64,000 nucleotides of DNA from Dittrichia graveolens (GCA_038502395.1 JARJIL010000004.1:60408647-60472646); one strand, 5' to 3'. Positions 20,984 through 33,637 are shown, numbered from the stretch's first letter. Numbers and translations are program-made. The notes: generated from the letters alone by a model not told the origin.

Positions 20984-23435
20984 GGGACTCACGTTTGTCA
21001 CAAATTTGTTTGTTACAAAGTGTAGGTCCTTTGGTGAAAGAAAAGCATGAAGAACCGGATCTCAGGCGAGGAAACCATGATGATTGTCCTCTAAGAGAAG
21101 AAAAGGAGACTTGATCTCGCTTTTGTCGCCGGTTTATTTATTACTCTATTTTATTGCCCTGAGTGGCAAGTAACATCTCTTTGTATGCTCGCTTTAATCA
21201 CGGTGAACGAAAATTTTGAAGTTTTAAGAATTGATGTTAAACCTTTTTAAGCATTATTTATTCAAGGTTTATTGATGTCATAACTCATGTGTTGTTCTGC
21301 CCTGCGTGGCACACAACTTAACATGTGGTGACAATGAGTTTATTCTTAAACTATGAAATTTATTATGTAAATATGTTGTGAGATATTTTGTTCAAAATTT
21401 CCCATGTCATGGCATACACAAGGATTTGTTACAAGTAATAAAATATTCATGAATAATTGATTATGAATCCAATATAGTTTGGATGAGTTATCTTTGTGTG
21501 ATAATCAACTTAACCACATAAACAAGAAATATATCGCTTAGATCCATGTGGTTAGGATCTTGGAATAGTTTAGTCTTGGGCTAAACACTTTGATGTTGAT
21601 TTTGTTTATTAGGCTAAGATGATTATGAGATCCTTCGCCGGAGTTTGTGAGAGGATTATAAGCTTGTTGGATATTGATCACATTTTGTGGATAATCCGTT
21701 CAAGCACACCACAAAGAATAACAAAAGCGAAACTTCTTCGTCACTATCTTGATGGTAGTAATCGCGAGATGTTTATTAGTTTAGGCATATGTCTGAAACC
21801 TTGTTGGTGTTCAGGATTAGCCAAAACAACTTTAAGAATCAATAAGGGCATATAGATCAAGGTACTTAGATCTAGTTAAGATGCTAAGGTATCTATTATC
21901 TATATATTGGATGACCATATAGTGAATTGTGGAATTGTTTCACAATTCATGTCCTACTAAGACACATTGGTACTTGGTGTCATGGAGTAGGGAACCGGGT
22001 GTTATTGATCAGGTTTATGACGGGTCGAGAATGTGTGTCCGATTTGTTGGGATATTCATTTGCCATTGTGAATAAGTCCTCACATCCAAATTCAATAGAT
22101 AGTCTATTTAGAATTTATTAAGATACGACTAGAAAGGTTCTCTGCTTGTCTATCTTAATAGTTCGGAGTTATCCATTCTACATTCAGTGGGAGAAGGATA
22201 AACTTGAAATCAAGAAGTGCTAATACATTTGAGGAGTTCTTCTAAGTTTTAGTTATTTAACCTTTTGAGAACAATGTTTGTTGCTTAAAAGGGGAAGAGG
22301 AAAGAAGTTAAAACTAAGGCATTCCAGTGGAAGAACGTGAAACTTAAATGAAGTCTTGATGATGATACTAGCATATACTCTGATATCTTTGATAGATGAT
22401 CAGCATGGTTATGCTGGTATGCCTGACTAAGAATCATTACTTCTTTTAATTCTGATTAGAGTCATATAGAGCCAAAGAGATATGGGTTTCTCATATCTAA
22501 GTGGTAATGACTTAATGGTGAGTCTTGTTGAGTTCGCCACCTATCGGAAGACGTAGTGGATCCAGATTTCGCTAAAAATAAAAGAAGGAAATGATAAAGA
22601 GATGCAATCCATTTGGAATGTCCAAGTACTTGACTTGATTTGATCCCAAGCCTAGGTGCAAACCAAGGTGGTAGTGTTGGGATTAACATGGCTTATAACG
22701 CTATCCGAGGGTCTTAATATACGTCCATAATATCCGAATTATGTCTACAAAAGTGGATAAGACCACTTCGGGCTTATTCTTGCATCTTGAAGGAAAGATA
22801 TCTTTGCTTACTATTAGAAGATCATAGTGATGAGCATAGATAAAACCTTTTACGTATGTCAGGGCTAGTGGGAGCTTTGTTGTATTCCTAGTGTTAAATG
22901 TCTATGGAAGATAATGTCCCAATATTAGGTGATCTACAAACCTAATTCAGGAGTTACTGCTTCATAGGGGCATTTAAGAGATACAAAATTGGATAGTATT
23001 TAGTTCAAGAAATATAGAGATATGTTCTTGATGTTTGACGACTTGAATAGGCTTGGAGTAAGTAGTTACTCTAATGCGTGTTTCTGCTAGGATAACGGTT
23101 GATCTTTGATCAAAGTTGATGATCATAACTTGTGGTGTTGTTTGTTGATTCTTAAGTTCACTAACCCTATTGTGGGCTTTTGAGACAATGAGGGTGTGAT
23201 TACTTTAACTTTTTGAAAAGAAAGATCTCTTTGATGCATACTTTTGAAGTAGTCTTGTCAAAAGAGATATAATTGAATAACAAAAGATCTTGTGGATGTT
23301 GTGGGACAAATCCACTAGTTAAGCCGTTGTTATGGACTAGTGGTGTTTGTCATACTAGGTCCATTAGCATGTTTAATGCGTATAACTTGGCTTGAATATG
23401 TTTTGGTTTGTGATTGATTTGTGCTTATATTTTGG
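20984..23435 (+). pseudogene. Decayed pol of element C
   Basis: Protease-to-RNase H traces survive only at nucleotide level. A GAG-pre-integrase trace lies near 21600-21670 (GATCCTTCGCCGGAGTTTGT, matching D near 17130). GAGCCAAAGAGATATGGGTTTCTC near 22468 matches D 25821, and CAGGGCTAGTGGGAGC near 22859 matches D 26427. The RT YVDD segment just after is disrupted. Stops are frequent in every frame. Confidence 0.7.
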
Positions 23436-23439
23436 GGAC

Positions 23440-24284
23440 ATTAAGCAATATTGCAATTCATACCATATCGATTATTAAATGGAGATTTAATAATACGCCG
23501 AGGGCGGGTATTTTATGAATCCTTATTGTGTTCCATCTTGGCATGTTTAAACACTTCCGAGAATGTTTATCATTCTAAAATCTCAACAATCGGTTATACT
23601 TTATGGGAAGGAAGTATAAATTAAGATTGAGGTAAAGAGTTGGTTTTGTTAAACGTGATACTTGCCTATACTTGAAAGGGGTTTCAAGTGATTGGAGGAC
23701 CCGCACCCGAGTTCGCTTCATGGTTCTAGTCATAAGAAACTCGGGATAATGATGACGTTTCGTCCTTAAACTAGAGATACATGTGATTCCAAAGCATAGA
23801 TCTGCTTTGCTTTGATCGTTTTCTAACGCGGTCCGTAACTGGTCGTTATAAAGGGGATGATTGGGTAGAGTATTATCTATGTGGCGGGACTATGTAGTCG
23901 AAAGGAATTTGTTCCTCTACGTATAGAGAAGATATCCATGGGCCCCTCGATGATTGAGTGCTGACGTTCATATGCATGGCCGTGCTCAAGTTATATTGAT
24001 GATGGATCAATGTTAACTTGGTTTGTTGGTCACCACTAATCTAGAATCGAGAAACGTAATCGTGAACGATCTGAAGGTTGACTTTATTCCATGCCTTGTG
24101 TTTACATAGGATATCGCGAAAAAAGGGATGTATATGATCATTTATCTTTAGGACAATCATTTTATGATTGGGATCTTGTCAAGAGTGGCATACCCTATAC
24201 TGACTTGGGAGCATAGATGTCTTGCTAGAGGCCGCTCTATGTTTGTGTTATTTTTCGTAGTCGTGCCACGTGCAAGTGGGAGTC
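23440..24284 (+). other. Conserved 3' untranslated block and polypurine tract of C
   Basis: This is the family 3' block, with ATTGTGTTCCATCTTGGCAT near 23527, GGGCCCCTCGATGATTGAGT near 23940, CGAGAAACGTAATCGTGAAC near 24049 and TTGCTAGAGGCCGCTC near 24221. It ends with GTGCAAGTGGGAGTC immediately before the 3' LTR. No coding potential is seen. Confidence 0.65.
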
Positions 24285-25143
24285 TGCTGGAATATGCCCG
24301 CTGACACGAACGAGTTAATTGCACTACCGATGAGGTATAGGCCTATTGGGTCACACACCAAGTATTAATTCCGGCAACACGATCAAGTAAAAGAGAGGAA
24401 AAGGCCAAAATGGGTTTTGGCAGGATGGTACACGGGCCGTGTTCTTAAACACGGGCCGTGTCCAGTCCAACATACACAAGGCGTATTAGCCCAATTCAAG
24501 GTCGTGTAGTTTTGTCCTACACGGGCCGTGTAGTGCCTGTTAGACACGGGCCGTCTTAGCCCAATTGGGGCCGTGGACTTTGGCCCTACACGGCCGTGTA
24601 GACCTACACGGGCCGTGTACGTTCGCTGTAACAGCAGAATTAACAGCTCTAAACACTTGGTTTAATGTGGTTAACTTCTCATAATTGTGGTAGACAAAGA
24701 TATCACGAGTTATCTGCTCTTGTTGAGGCTTTTGGCTATCACTTGATCTCTTGGTTGACACTTGAACTTTCTCTCACTTGTTCATCTTGTTCTTGGTGTT
24801 CTTGAACACAAGAAGCAAGAAACACATAGACTTGGGTGTTGTTTTGGTGGCTACACCAACTTACTAGCATTTGGGAATCAAGGTTGCTTGGGGTGGACTT
24901 CATTAGAGGAATCCTTGTTTGGATTCTTGAAGCCTTGACTTGCTTGAGTTCTTGAAGATTAACAAGAGGAAGACCATTGTGCTTGAGTTGTGGTATAACT
25001 TTTCTTCTATCTTGTTTATTATATTTTAGTTGCAATTCCATGTCTAGATATTGGTCCATGGAAAGTGTTTGTTTGGTTGGCTTATTATTTTGTATTATAT
25101 CTTGCTTCCGTTGCTATTCGATTATACCAAACAAATACCTTCA
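24285..25143 (+). repeat. 3' LTR of element C
   Basis: This LTR is 859 bp, from TGCTGGAATATGCCC to AAATACCTTCA, followed by the AGAAC target copy. It differs from the 5' LTR by a 19-bp duplication near 24431 (two adjacent ACACGGGCCGTGT palindromes instead of one) and about 27 substitutions. The ORFs that span this LTR in either direction are spurious. Confidence 0.9.
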
Positions 25144-25148
25144 AGAAC

Positions 25149-27456
25149 TAATTGGGCAAACGAATTAAGATGCTCAGATCGGATCGTGGTGGTGAGTATC
25201 AAAGTTCGGAATTCCGTGACCATCTAAAAGATTGTGGAATTATTTCGCAATTGACACCTCCTAGGACACCACAATTAAATGGTGTCGCCGAGAGGAGGAA
25301 CCAGACATTGTTGGATATGGTCCGGTCTATGATGAGTCGTACGGATGTACCTATTAGCTTTTGGGGCAATGCATTGGAAACGGCCGTTAGAATCCTTAAC
25401 CTTGTACCAACTAAGATGGTCAAGAAAACACCCTTTGAGATGTGGCATGGAAAGGTTCCATCTCTTTCGTATCTAAAGGTTTGGGGTTGTCCTGCCTATG
25501 TGAGACGTGAGGTGGACGACAAGTTGGAACCCCAAGCCGAGAGTTATTTGTTCATTGGATATCCTGCCAAGTCTATGGGATATTTGTTTTACAAACCTTC
25601 CGAGAACAAGGTATTTGTTGCTCGAAGTGCGGTCTTCCTTGAAAGGGAGATGCTATCCAAAGACGCTAGTGGGAGAAAGGAAGATCTTGAAGAAATTCAA
25701 GAACCTTCCAATGACCAACCTAAAGTTTGCACTAGTTCACGACATGATTCTCAGCACGGCGTTGCTGGAGAACCTGACACGGATCCTTTACCTCTTAGAA
25801 GATCCTATAGGAGTCGCAATGAGCCAGAGAGATATGGGTTTCTCATGTCTGAGGGTTGCGACCTCATGGTGGATTATGATGAGCCATCATATTATCGGGA
25901 TGCCGTGGTGGGCCTTGAGTCCACTAGGTGGAAAGAGCCAATGGAGTCCGAGTCTATGTCGGATAACCAAGTCTGGGATTTGGTAGGTCCGATGCCCGGG
26001 TGTAGACCCGTAGGGTGCAAATGGGTCTTTAAGAAAAAGACCGGCATAGAAGGAGAGGTAGACACCTTCAAAGCCCAACTAGTGGCTAAGGGTTTCACGC
26101 AAACTCATGGTGTAGACTATGAAGAAACCTTTTCCCCAGTGGCTATGTTGAAGTATATGCGGATACTTATGGCAATTTCTGCATTTCATGATTATGAGAT
26201 TTGGTAAATGGATATAAAAACCGCATTCCTTAATAGGACATTAAGAGAGGAAGTCTATATGACTCCACACGAGGGTTTTGTATATGTCAAGCATTCGGAT
26301 AATGTCTACAAGCTTAAGACGTCCATTTATGGACTTAAGCAAGCATCACGCAGCTTGAACCCGTGCTTTGATGAGAAAGTCAACGAGTTTGGCTTATCGA
26401 AAAGCAAGGATGAGCCATGCGTATATGTCAGGGCTAGTGGGAGCATAGTTGTATTCCTAGTCTTGTATGTCGATGACATACTCCTCATTGGGAACGATAT
26501 CCCGACCCTTCAAGGTGTAAAAACCTAGTAAGGCAATTGTTTTTCAATGAAGGATCTAAGAGATGCGACTTACATTCTTGGGATCAAAATCTATAGAGAT
26601 AGATCCAAGAGGCTAATTGCGCATAGCCAAAGTACATATGTTGACAAAGTGCTAAAGCGTTTTAGGATGGAAGACTCCAAGAAGGGGTTTATTCCTATGT
26701 CACATGGTTTGGTATTGAGTAAGACTAAATCCCCTAGTTCCCCTGAGGAATGGGAAGTAATGAAGCGGGTTCTATATTCTTCGACTGTGGGCTCAATCAT
26801 GTACCCCATGCTATGTACAAGGCTTGACGTCTCGTGTGCTTTGAGCATGACGAGTAGATATCAAGCCAACCCAGGAGAAGCCCATTGGACGGAGGTGAAG
26901 AGCATTCTCAAGTATCTTCGTACGACTAAGGAGATGTTCTTGGTGTACAGAGGTGAGGAAGAGCTTAAAATAAAGGGTTACTCTCACGCAAGCTTCCAAA
27001 CCGATAGGGATGACTGCCTATGACAATCGCGGTTTCGTGTTCCTATTAAACGGCGGTGCTATATCCTGGAGGAGCTCCAAGCAAGACATCGTGGTCGATT
27101 CCACTATAGAGTCAGAATACATTACGGCCAGTGAAGCTGCTAAGGAGGCCGTATGGATGAGTAAATTTTTGCTTGATTTGGGAGTGGTTCCTAGCATCAG
27201 CGACCCTATTGAGATCTTCTGTGACAACGAGGGTGCCGTTGCTCTTGTCAAGGAACCAAGGTCTCAACAACGCACGAGGTATATTCCGCGGAAATATCAT
27301 TTTATCTGGGACGTGGTCAAGAACGGGGATATTGTCATCAGCGGAGTACACACAGATAGCAATTTGGCGGATCCGTTCACTAAACCATTGCCACAAGCTA
27401 AGCACGATCACCACACACGTGCTATTGGGATTAGATTTGCTAGAGACTTGGTTTGA
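25149..27456 (+). pseudogene. Integrase C-terminal half, reverse transcriptase and RNase H of element D
   Basis: This continues the D pol after element C. The first codon after the junction is a TAA, then the integrase continues (MLRSDRGGEYQ, LNGVAERRNQTLLDMV), with its second catalytic Asp and the final Glu of the DDE triad visible. Reverse transcriptase follows (GCKWVFKKKTGIEGEVDTF, AFLN, YVDDILLIGND), and RNase H runs to the stop at 27454-27456 (CDNEGAVALVK, DPFTKPLPQAK). Breaks are a TAA at 26205-26207 between IW and MDIKTAFL, adjacent stops at 26526-26531, and a frameshift near 27005. The lineage resembles Tork/Angela. Few lesions compared with A, B and C suggest a younger autonomous-type master now dead. 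Confidence 0.9.
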
Positions 27457-27505
27457 GTAGTATATTGGTTATTGTATTTGATATGTTTACTATGTAATTG
27501 GGAAC
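27457..27505 (+). other. Truncated 3' untranslated stub of D
   Basis: Forty-nine bases of the family 3' block (TTGGTTATTGTATTTGATATG to AATTGGGAAC) follow the RNase H stop. The block is cut after GGGAAC by the LTR-like sequence at 27506. The same phrase continues uninterrupted into ATTAAGCAATATTG in D' at 37048, showing what was displaced. Confidence 0.75.
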
Positions 27506-27848
27506 TGTTAGATATTAATTAGTTTGTTTGCCTTGTGTTCTTTTGTATGTAATCTATATATTCCTAGACTAGTTTATGCTATGGGCTTGGCCCACTTTCT
27601 TTATGTATTTCCTAGTTTAGCTTAAGTGTTAAGACTTGGGCCCATGTGGCTTATGTATTTATATCCTTGCAAACCTAGTTTGCAAGGTAACCTTTTGTAA
27701 TTGTATTCTCTGCCCTTTACGTTAAAGAAATATACAAGAGAGAATCTTCAAGTTCATGCAAAGTGTTCATACTTGTTCATACTAACTTCATCATCTTTAC
27801 TTCAAGTATTCATTGTTTACTCATATTTTTCACAACAAAGAACTTTCA
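27506..27848 (+). repeat. Short LTR at the left end of element E
   Basis: The 343-bp segment runs TGTTAGATATTAATTAG to AAGAACTTTCA and is followed after two bases by TGGTATCAGAGC. It contains TATTTATATCC (possible TATA, about 27655) and a polyadenylation-like AAAGAAATATAC region. It therefore has LTR form, yet it does not resemble the LTR that begins at 35827 after the E polypurine tract. Either E is chimeric, or this belongs to another copia lineage into which the Sirevirus body was joined. Confidence 0.6.
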
Positions 27849-27850
27849 AT

Positions 27851-27862
27851 TGGTATCAGAGC
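27851..27862 (+). other. Primer-binding site at left end of E
   Basis: TGGTATCAGAGC followed by TAACTCC shows the tRNA-Met primer match, shorter than in A and C. It lies two bases after the putative LTR end. Confidence 0.75.
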
Positions 27863-28834
27863 TAACTCCCTACTGGATTGGTTCAACATTACCTGAAAGA
27901 AACATATGTGTGTGAGAAACCAAACCCAGAAGCTGCTTCTGTTCTTGTTTGTGTAAAGCTTAGAAAGAAGAAAACTCATTTAGCCAAAACCTCTTGTTTT
28001 TCAAGTTATTTATTGTTTCTAAGAAGTATTTAAGAAGGATAAAACCTTTTTAAGTGTTTTTAGGACAAACAAACAGCATCTGGGTAGTGTTCTTCAAAAT
28101 TTAGTGTTCTTCAAGTTCTTACAGTTTTCTACTGTTTAATCAAATTTTCAAAAAATTTGTTGCTGTTTTGGGTTGAAATCAGTAAAGGGAAGTGTTTCTA
28201 GTCAAAAGAAAGGTCAAAACAAAAGTTTAGTGAGTATTTAGTGTGTTTTGGGCAAAATTAGCAGTCTGTTCGATAACAGAGTACATACCTGCAAGTTTTG
28301 GATTATTACCCATCTGACAGTCGTGCGACTCTTAGCTCATCCGACTTTGGCTCATCCGACTGTCGTACGACTTTCCCAAAGGTCATGCGACTCCTGTTCT
28401 ATGTTCATCCGAACTTGGTTTTAAAAGGCACACGACTTTTGTCTCATCCGACTTTCAATTCAAAATTTCATCCGACTTTCGGATCACCAGTCTCATCCGA
28501 CTTTCGGATCACTATTAGTCTCATCCGACATTCGGATCACCAAAGTTCATTCGACTTTCGCATCCAGAATCCGATAGTCACCAAAATCCGATAGTCAATA
28601 AAATCTGATAGTCGCACCACACAAAAATCCGATAGTCACAATCCGACAGTCACAGAAACACAAATCCGATAACCTTTAGTCCATCCGACTTTCGGATCAT
28701 CCGACAGTCGCATAAGCAAACAATCCGACAGTCGGATAACCTCACTGAATCTTGAAACAATTCATCTGACGTTCACAAGTTTTCTCACACACATACTAAC
28801 CATTCTACTTCACGGAGAAAGATCCAAAGAAAAG
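27863..28834 (+). repeat. Leader of E with reiterated CCGACTTTCGGATCA motifs
   Basis: This is an untranslated leader before the E gag. From about 28310 to 28770 it holds at least 15 variants of ATCCGACTTTCGG and its complement ATCCGACAGTCG, many forming short perfect palindromes (CCGACTTTCGG). Two related ATCTGACAGTCGGAT motifs occur in the E 3' LTR near 36010, which ties the leader and LTR together. The short ORF at 28298-28594 is a by-product of the repeat. Confidence 0.7.
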
Positions 28835-31800
28835 ATGTGTTCAAGAAACAAAATTCTTGCCATAGGAACAGACACTAAACCTCCGGTACTTTTCATAAAT
28901 GAGTACAATGTATGGAAATGAAGGTTTATGGACTTCATAGAGCACAATGAAAAATATGGTGAGATGATGAAAGACAACATCTTAAACGGTGATGCCATTT
29001 TTGAGAAAATTATCGAGGCTGTTCCAGATAACAACCCACCAATTGTTGCTGAAAGGAGATGGAAGCTCCCATCATAACTAAATGCGGAAGAGAAAGACCG
29101 TGCACCGCCGACAAAGACGCAAAATATTACTTGAAACAAGGGCTATACGCGGAAATCTACTCAAAAATAGATAGTTTGACTTCTGCCAAAGAAATTTGGG
29201 ACGAAGTAAAACAACAGATGCAGGGTACTGAGCAAGGGTCATTTATCAGGGAAACACAACTTGTTAACACCTTCAGGGAATTCAAGGCCAGGGAGAGAGA
29301 ATTGTTGCAGGATACTTACAGTCGCTTCTGCAGGCTGTTGAACGAAATGAGGAATCATGGCGTGACGAGATCCGATCTAGATATAAATGTCAACTGGATC
29401 AATGCACTTGGTCCAGAATGGAGTGAACATGTTCGCTTGTATAAACATGTTAATCGGAATCTCAAGGCGGTATCTCACCACTCGATTTATGAGGACTTGA
29501 ATCAATTTCAAGATGAGGTCCTCACCAAACTCTTAATGAAGCAACCATCTGACCCGGTTGCACTAGTGGCTGAAAGGAGACCACGGGAATCATCAAGGGG
29601 TAGTAAGGGAAAGCAGATTGTGGTTGACTCCAACTCCTCGGAAGGAGAGATGGAGATGTCAGAAAAGGATGCAGTGTTGAAGGCCATGTCATTGATTACG
29701 AGAGCTTTCCAGAACAAGTATGGAAAGACCAATAACCGACAGCGGTACACATCCGGACCAAGAAAAGGTGAAGGGATGGTAGTTGATGAGAAGAGGAAGA
29801 CCGAAAAACCTGCAGAACCTCAGGAGGAGGAAAAGAAATGCTACAACTGCGGTAGAACAGGGCATTTTATCAAAGACTGTCGAAAACCCAAGACCAAAGA
29901 TGCCGAATACTACCATAACAAACTGCGGTTGACAAAGAAGAAGGAGAGTGGGAGAGCGATGCTTGTTGAAGAAGATCAATTTTTGTCCAATACAGATGAT
30001 TCTGACGAAGATAGCACTGATCAAGCTCACTTTTGCTTGATGGCTCACGATGGGGTGTCCTCAGATGATGAGGATGAGAATGAAGCTGATGGTGCTGACG
30101 AGTTCGATGAAACACACAATGATGATGCAAGTGTTTCTGGGAAGGTAAACATTGAGTATGCTCAAACATTAATTGAACACATCGAAAGACAAAACCGTAA
30201 AATCTCTAAGTTGGAACACCGAATCAAGAATCAATCAACATCTAACTTAGATAATCTTCAAACAGAATTAACCGCAAAAGAAACTGAACTGAACACCTTA
30301 AGAAGGGAAAATGAGGTAATAATTCTTAACTTAAAAGAGGCCAAAATCTCAGTTGAAGAAGATTTTAAGTTTTTGCAAAAAGAACGATGTCAACTATACT
30401 GAAAAATAAAAGATCTCAAAGACCTGTTAATTAAAAGAGATCAAACGGAACAAAACATTTTTCTAAACAAACCTAAGGATGTTAAATTTTCTAAATGGAC
30501 ATACGAAGGTTTAGGTTACGTTAATCCTCAAATAAGTGACAAGATAAGTGCTAAACAGCTATACGACATTGAAAGCATGAATCTGGGGTTAACCGAGAAA
30601 ATGGTGTTCGTTGGACAAGTCGACGAACTCGACGAGGAGGAACACAAGAGACGCGTCACGAACAGAGCTTCAACCTCATACGACTACAAAAGCCTAAATC
30701 AGTCGTACATAACCGAAGTCTTCAAACCCACAATCTCTGATGACTACTTCCGAAGCTACTCCCAAACAGAAATGGAGTCGTTACCATCAATCTCATATTC
30801 TCCACCCGAGCCTCGCATCTATATTCCTCATATGAATTTATAGCAACACCTTGAGTTAGTTGAACTTGAGCTTGTCCATAGGTCCATTATCTTTGACTTT
30901 GAAAAGGCAATTCTTCATAACCTGATTGATCACCTTGCAACTGAAAATACCAAACCACAAAACTCCGCTGCCCTAAGCACGTTTAAAATCCCGATTCCAC
31001 ACGTGCAAGAAGGTGAATGTTCAACATCTGCAAATTCAAGATCCGACATACATACAAGTGATGTATTCTCAATGAATCCTGGTAAAAATTGTGAAAAATG
31101 CAGAAGATCACAAAAGTCATTGTTCACTCTTTGTGAGAAACTTAATACACTTGAGAATGATTTTTTTAGAATGGAAACAATTGAATCCATTAACTTTAAG
31201 GGAAAAGCCAAGATAATTGATACACCGTTATCACGAAATAAAAGTATCTCAAAACCATCCAAATCCAAAACAAAGCTAATCAAGAAACAAACAACTCGCT
31301 CTCGTTCCAAGAATGATCATTTGGCAATGCCTGTTTCTAACCCAAATGTCCTTCCAGGCGAAAATGTGAAGAGCGAAAGAAAACAGACTTTTGGATGGCG
31401 GAGGAAGCCAGAAGAGATAGATGGAGGAAGACAAGATGAAGAGTGTTTGATTTACCCAGCTACCTTCAATAAACAAACAACTCTGTTACTTTGTAATGAT
31501 TCGTCAATTTTGAATGTTAAACCTGTTCGAACTCCAATTAATTCTGTTCAAACTGAAATATTTTTCATGAGTGATGGTTGTATGGATGGTCATTGTACTT
31601 TCAAATGTGTGTATGATGATGATAGAAAGAAACAAGGAATCAAACCGAATCCAAACTATAAATCATTTGAATTCACTCATGAACAAGCTTCCTTCATAAA
31701 CAGAAGAGGTAACAAAATTACCTATTGGCGAAAGAAATGCTCAACAAAAGCAAAATTCCAAATGAGTAATGATAGTGTATACTTTAAACATAATCCTGAA

Positions 31801-32337
31801 TTAAATTCCACCAATCGGCACACTTCATGGACTCTAAATCGCACATACCACAACAATTGGAATCACACCAATCAAAATACTACCAAACCAATTGTCACAA
31901 ATCAATTGAGGAAGAAAACTCAATTCAAAGAGCATAAACAACCTACAGTTCAATATAAATCCATCAACGTGATAACATAAACAACCAAGACAAGAATTCG
32001 AAAGACATCAAGTGAATACATCAACGATGATGTCTCATTACCAGAAGGCTGTAGTCACGTGATAATTGAACAATCTGTCCTCACATCCAGAGCAACCAAT
32101 TCCTCTGCAATATCCAAAGAAAACATAACACCACCACCGTCCCAACCACAAACAGTGTCACAAGTTTGTACTCCCAACACTTTAACAACAAATTCATTAA
32201 CTGAAGGTACATGTGATACTGTTGTTTTTGCTAACAGTCAAGGACCCACTATACAATGGGTACCTCAACAAATTTTGTCTTCAATGTGCAGATATCTAGC
32301 CGGTGGTATCTGGACTCCGGCTGCTCGAAGCATATGA
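28835..32337 (+). pseudogene. Sirevirus-like gag region of element E
   Basis: A frame opens at ATG 28835 (KILAIGTDTKPPVLF), hits a TGA after WK, and shifts near 29050. A long frame then runs from 29059 with a UBN2-type copia Gag (AKEIWDEVKQQMQGTEQGSF), a CCHC knuckle CYNCGRTGHFIKDC near 29839, and an acidic stretch rich in D and E. A coiled coil of heptad-like ERQNRKISKLEHRIK follows. In-frame stops occur at 30400-30402, 30841-30843 and 31978-31980, and the same frame carries on to about 32300. The very long low-complexity spacer between knuckle and protease fits Sireviruses. The frame breaks again before the protease. Confidence 0.8.
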
Positions 32338-33637
32338 CGGGTGAAAAGAGTCTCCTTACGAGCTATGTCCCAAAATACTCAGGAAATGTTCGTTTTGGAA
32401 ACGACCACGTGGCACCAATAATGGGAACTGGAGACATTATTAAAGAATATATAAAAATAAGCAAAGTATCGTATGTAGAAGGATTGGGACACAACCTGTT
32501 CAGTATTGGGCAATTTTGTGACAAGGGTTTAAAAGTTAACTTCAAGGCCAAAACTTGCTCAGTTAAGACTGAAAACGGTGATGTGGTACTGACTGGGTCC
32601 AGAAGATCAAATCTATACACCATTGATCTCGCAAATCTGGAAGTAAAATAGTCAGTATGTCTTCTGTCCAAGGCCTCATCGGAACTGACATGGATGTGGC
32701 ATCGCAAATTATCTCACCTCAACTTCAAGAATATCAACAAATTGGTCAACGGTGATTTAGTTCGCGGATTGCCCAAACTGAAGTTTGAAAAACAGCACCT
32801 CTGTGAGCACTGTGAGAGGGGCAAAATGAAACGGGCATCTCACAAAATCAAACAGGTGTCCAGCACAAAGGCACCTCTCCAACTGTTGCACATGGACTTG
32901 TGCGGGCCGATGAGGGTTCAATCTCGAAATGGGAAGAAGTACATTCTTGTGATAGTTGATGACTATTCGAGATACACATGGGTCAAGTTCTTGAGGGCGA
33001 AGGATGATGCTCCATCTACAATCATCTCGTTCCTCAAACAGGTGCAGAATCAATCACAAGGAAAGGTCGGCACCATTCGAACCGACAATGGCACCGACTT
33101 CAAGAACAAAGTCTTGGATTCTTTTCTTGAGTCAGTGGGATCATGCATCAATTATCCACAGCATATACTCCAGAACAAAATGGGGTTGTCGAACGAAGAA
33201 ATCGAACGCTTGTAGAAGCAGCTCGAACCATGTTGTCCTATGCTGATTTGCCACCTTCCTATTGGGCAGAAGCTGTTAACACAGCATGCTACACGCAAAA
33301 CCGCACAACTTTGCACCGTCGCTTTAACAAAACTCCCTATGAACTTGCAAATGGCAGAGTGTCCAATATTAAACACTTTCACATGTTTGGTATTCGGTGC
33401 TTTGTTCTTAATGAAAAGGCTAACCTAGGAAAGTTTGACTCCAAAGCTGATGAGGGAATTTTCCTTGGTTATTCTTCAGAGTCTAAAGCATTTCGTGCGT
33501 TAAATAAACAAACAAATGTTGTGATTGAAAGTATTAATGTGACTTTTGATGACACCTTAACCACTACATCTTTATCACCTAGTCACCTGCAATCGTTTCT
33601 GAACACATCAGTTCAGGACCGGGACTTAATCGACTAG
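32256..33637 (+). pseudogene. Protease and integrase of element E
   Basis: The protease active site is WYLDSGCSKHMTG near 32310. A TAG follows LANLEVK at 32649-32651. GAG-pre-integrase (MWHRKLSHLNF...CEHCERGK) and the integrase core (LLHMDLCGPM, IVDDYSRYTWVKFL, IRTDNGTDF) follow. A single frameshift near 33140 moves to another frame with YTPEQNGVVERRNRTLVEAARTML, then continues to a stop at 33635-33637. Catalytic residues are visible, but the two frames are not continuous. This is clearly copia integrase in Sirevirus style. Confidence 0.85.

Larger units (their letters stand above)
17342..25143 (+). mobile_element. Complete copia-type LTR retrotransposon C, nested in integrase of D
   Basis: LTRs lie at 17342-18181 and 24285-25143 with TG...CA ends. 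A primer-binding site is at 18183 and a CAAGTGGGAGTC polypurine tract precedes 24285. The 5-bp target duplication AGAAC is at 17337-17341 and 25144-25148. Excision rejoins the D integrase in register. C has an open 313-codon gag but no usable pol. LTR divergence is about 27 substitutions in 840 by eye plus one 19-bp indel. It looks like a gag-competent, pol-deficient element. Confidence 0.9.

Noticed and set aside
1794..27862. TGGTATCAGAGCC sites considered as tRNA genes
   Set aside because: They are primer-binding sites next to LTR ends, far too short for tRNA, with no cloverleaf around them.
28310..28770. Repeat field considered as a CRISPR-like array
   Set aside because: Repeats are 10-17 bases, degenerate, palindromic and irregularly spaced without uniform spacers, in a plant retroelement leader.
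29508..30169. Overlapping minus-strand frames across the E gag
   Set aside because: They are antisense to a clear Gag with zinc knuckle and coiled coil, and their composition mirrors that coding strand.
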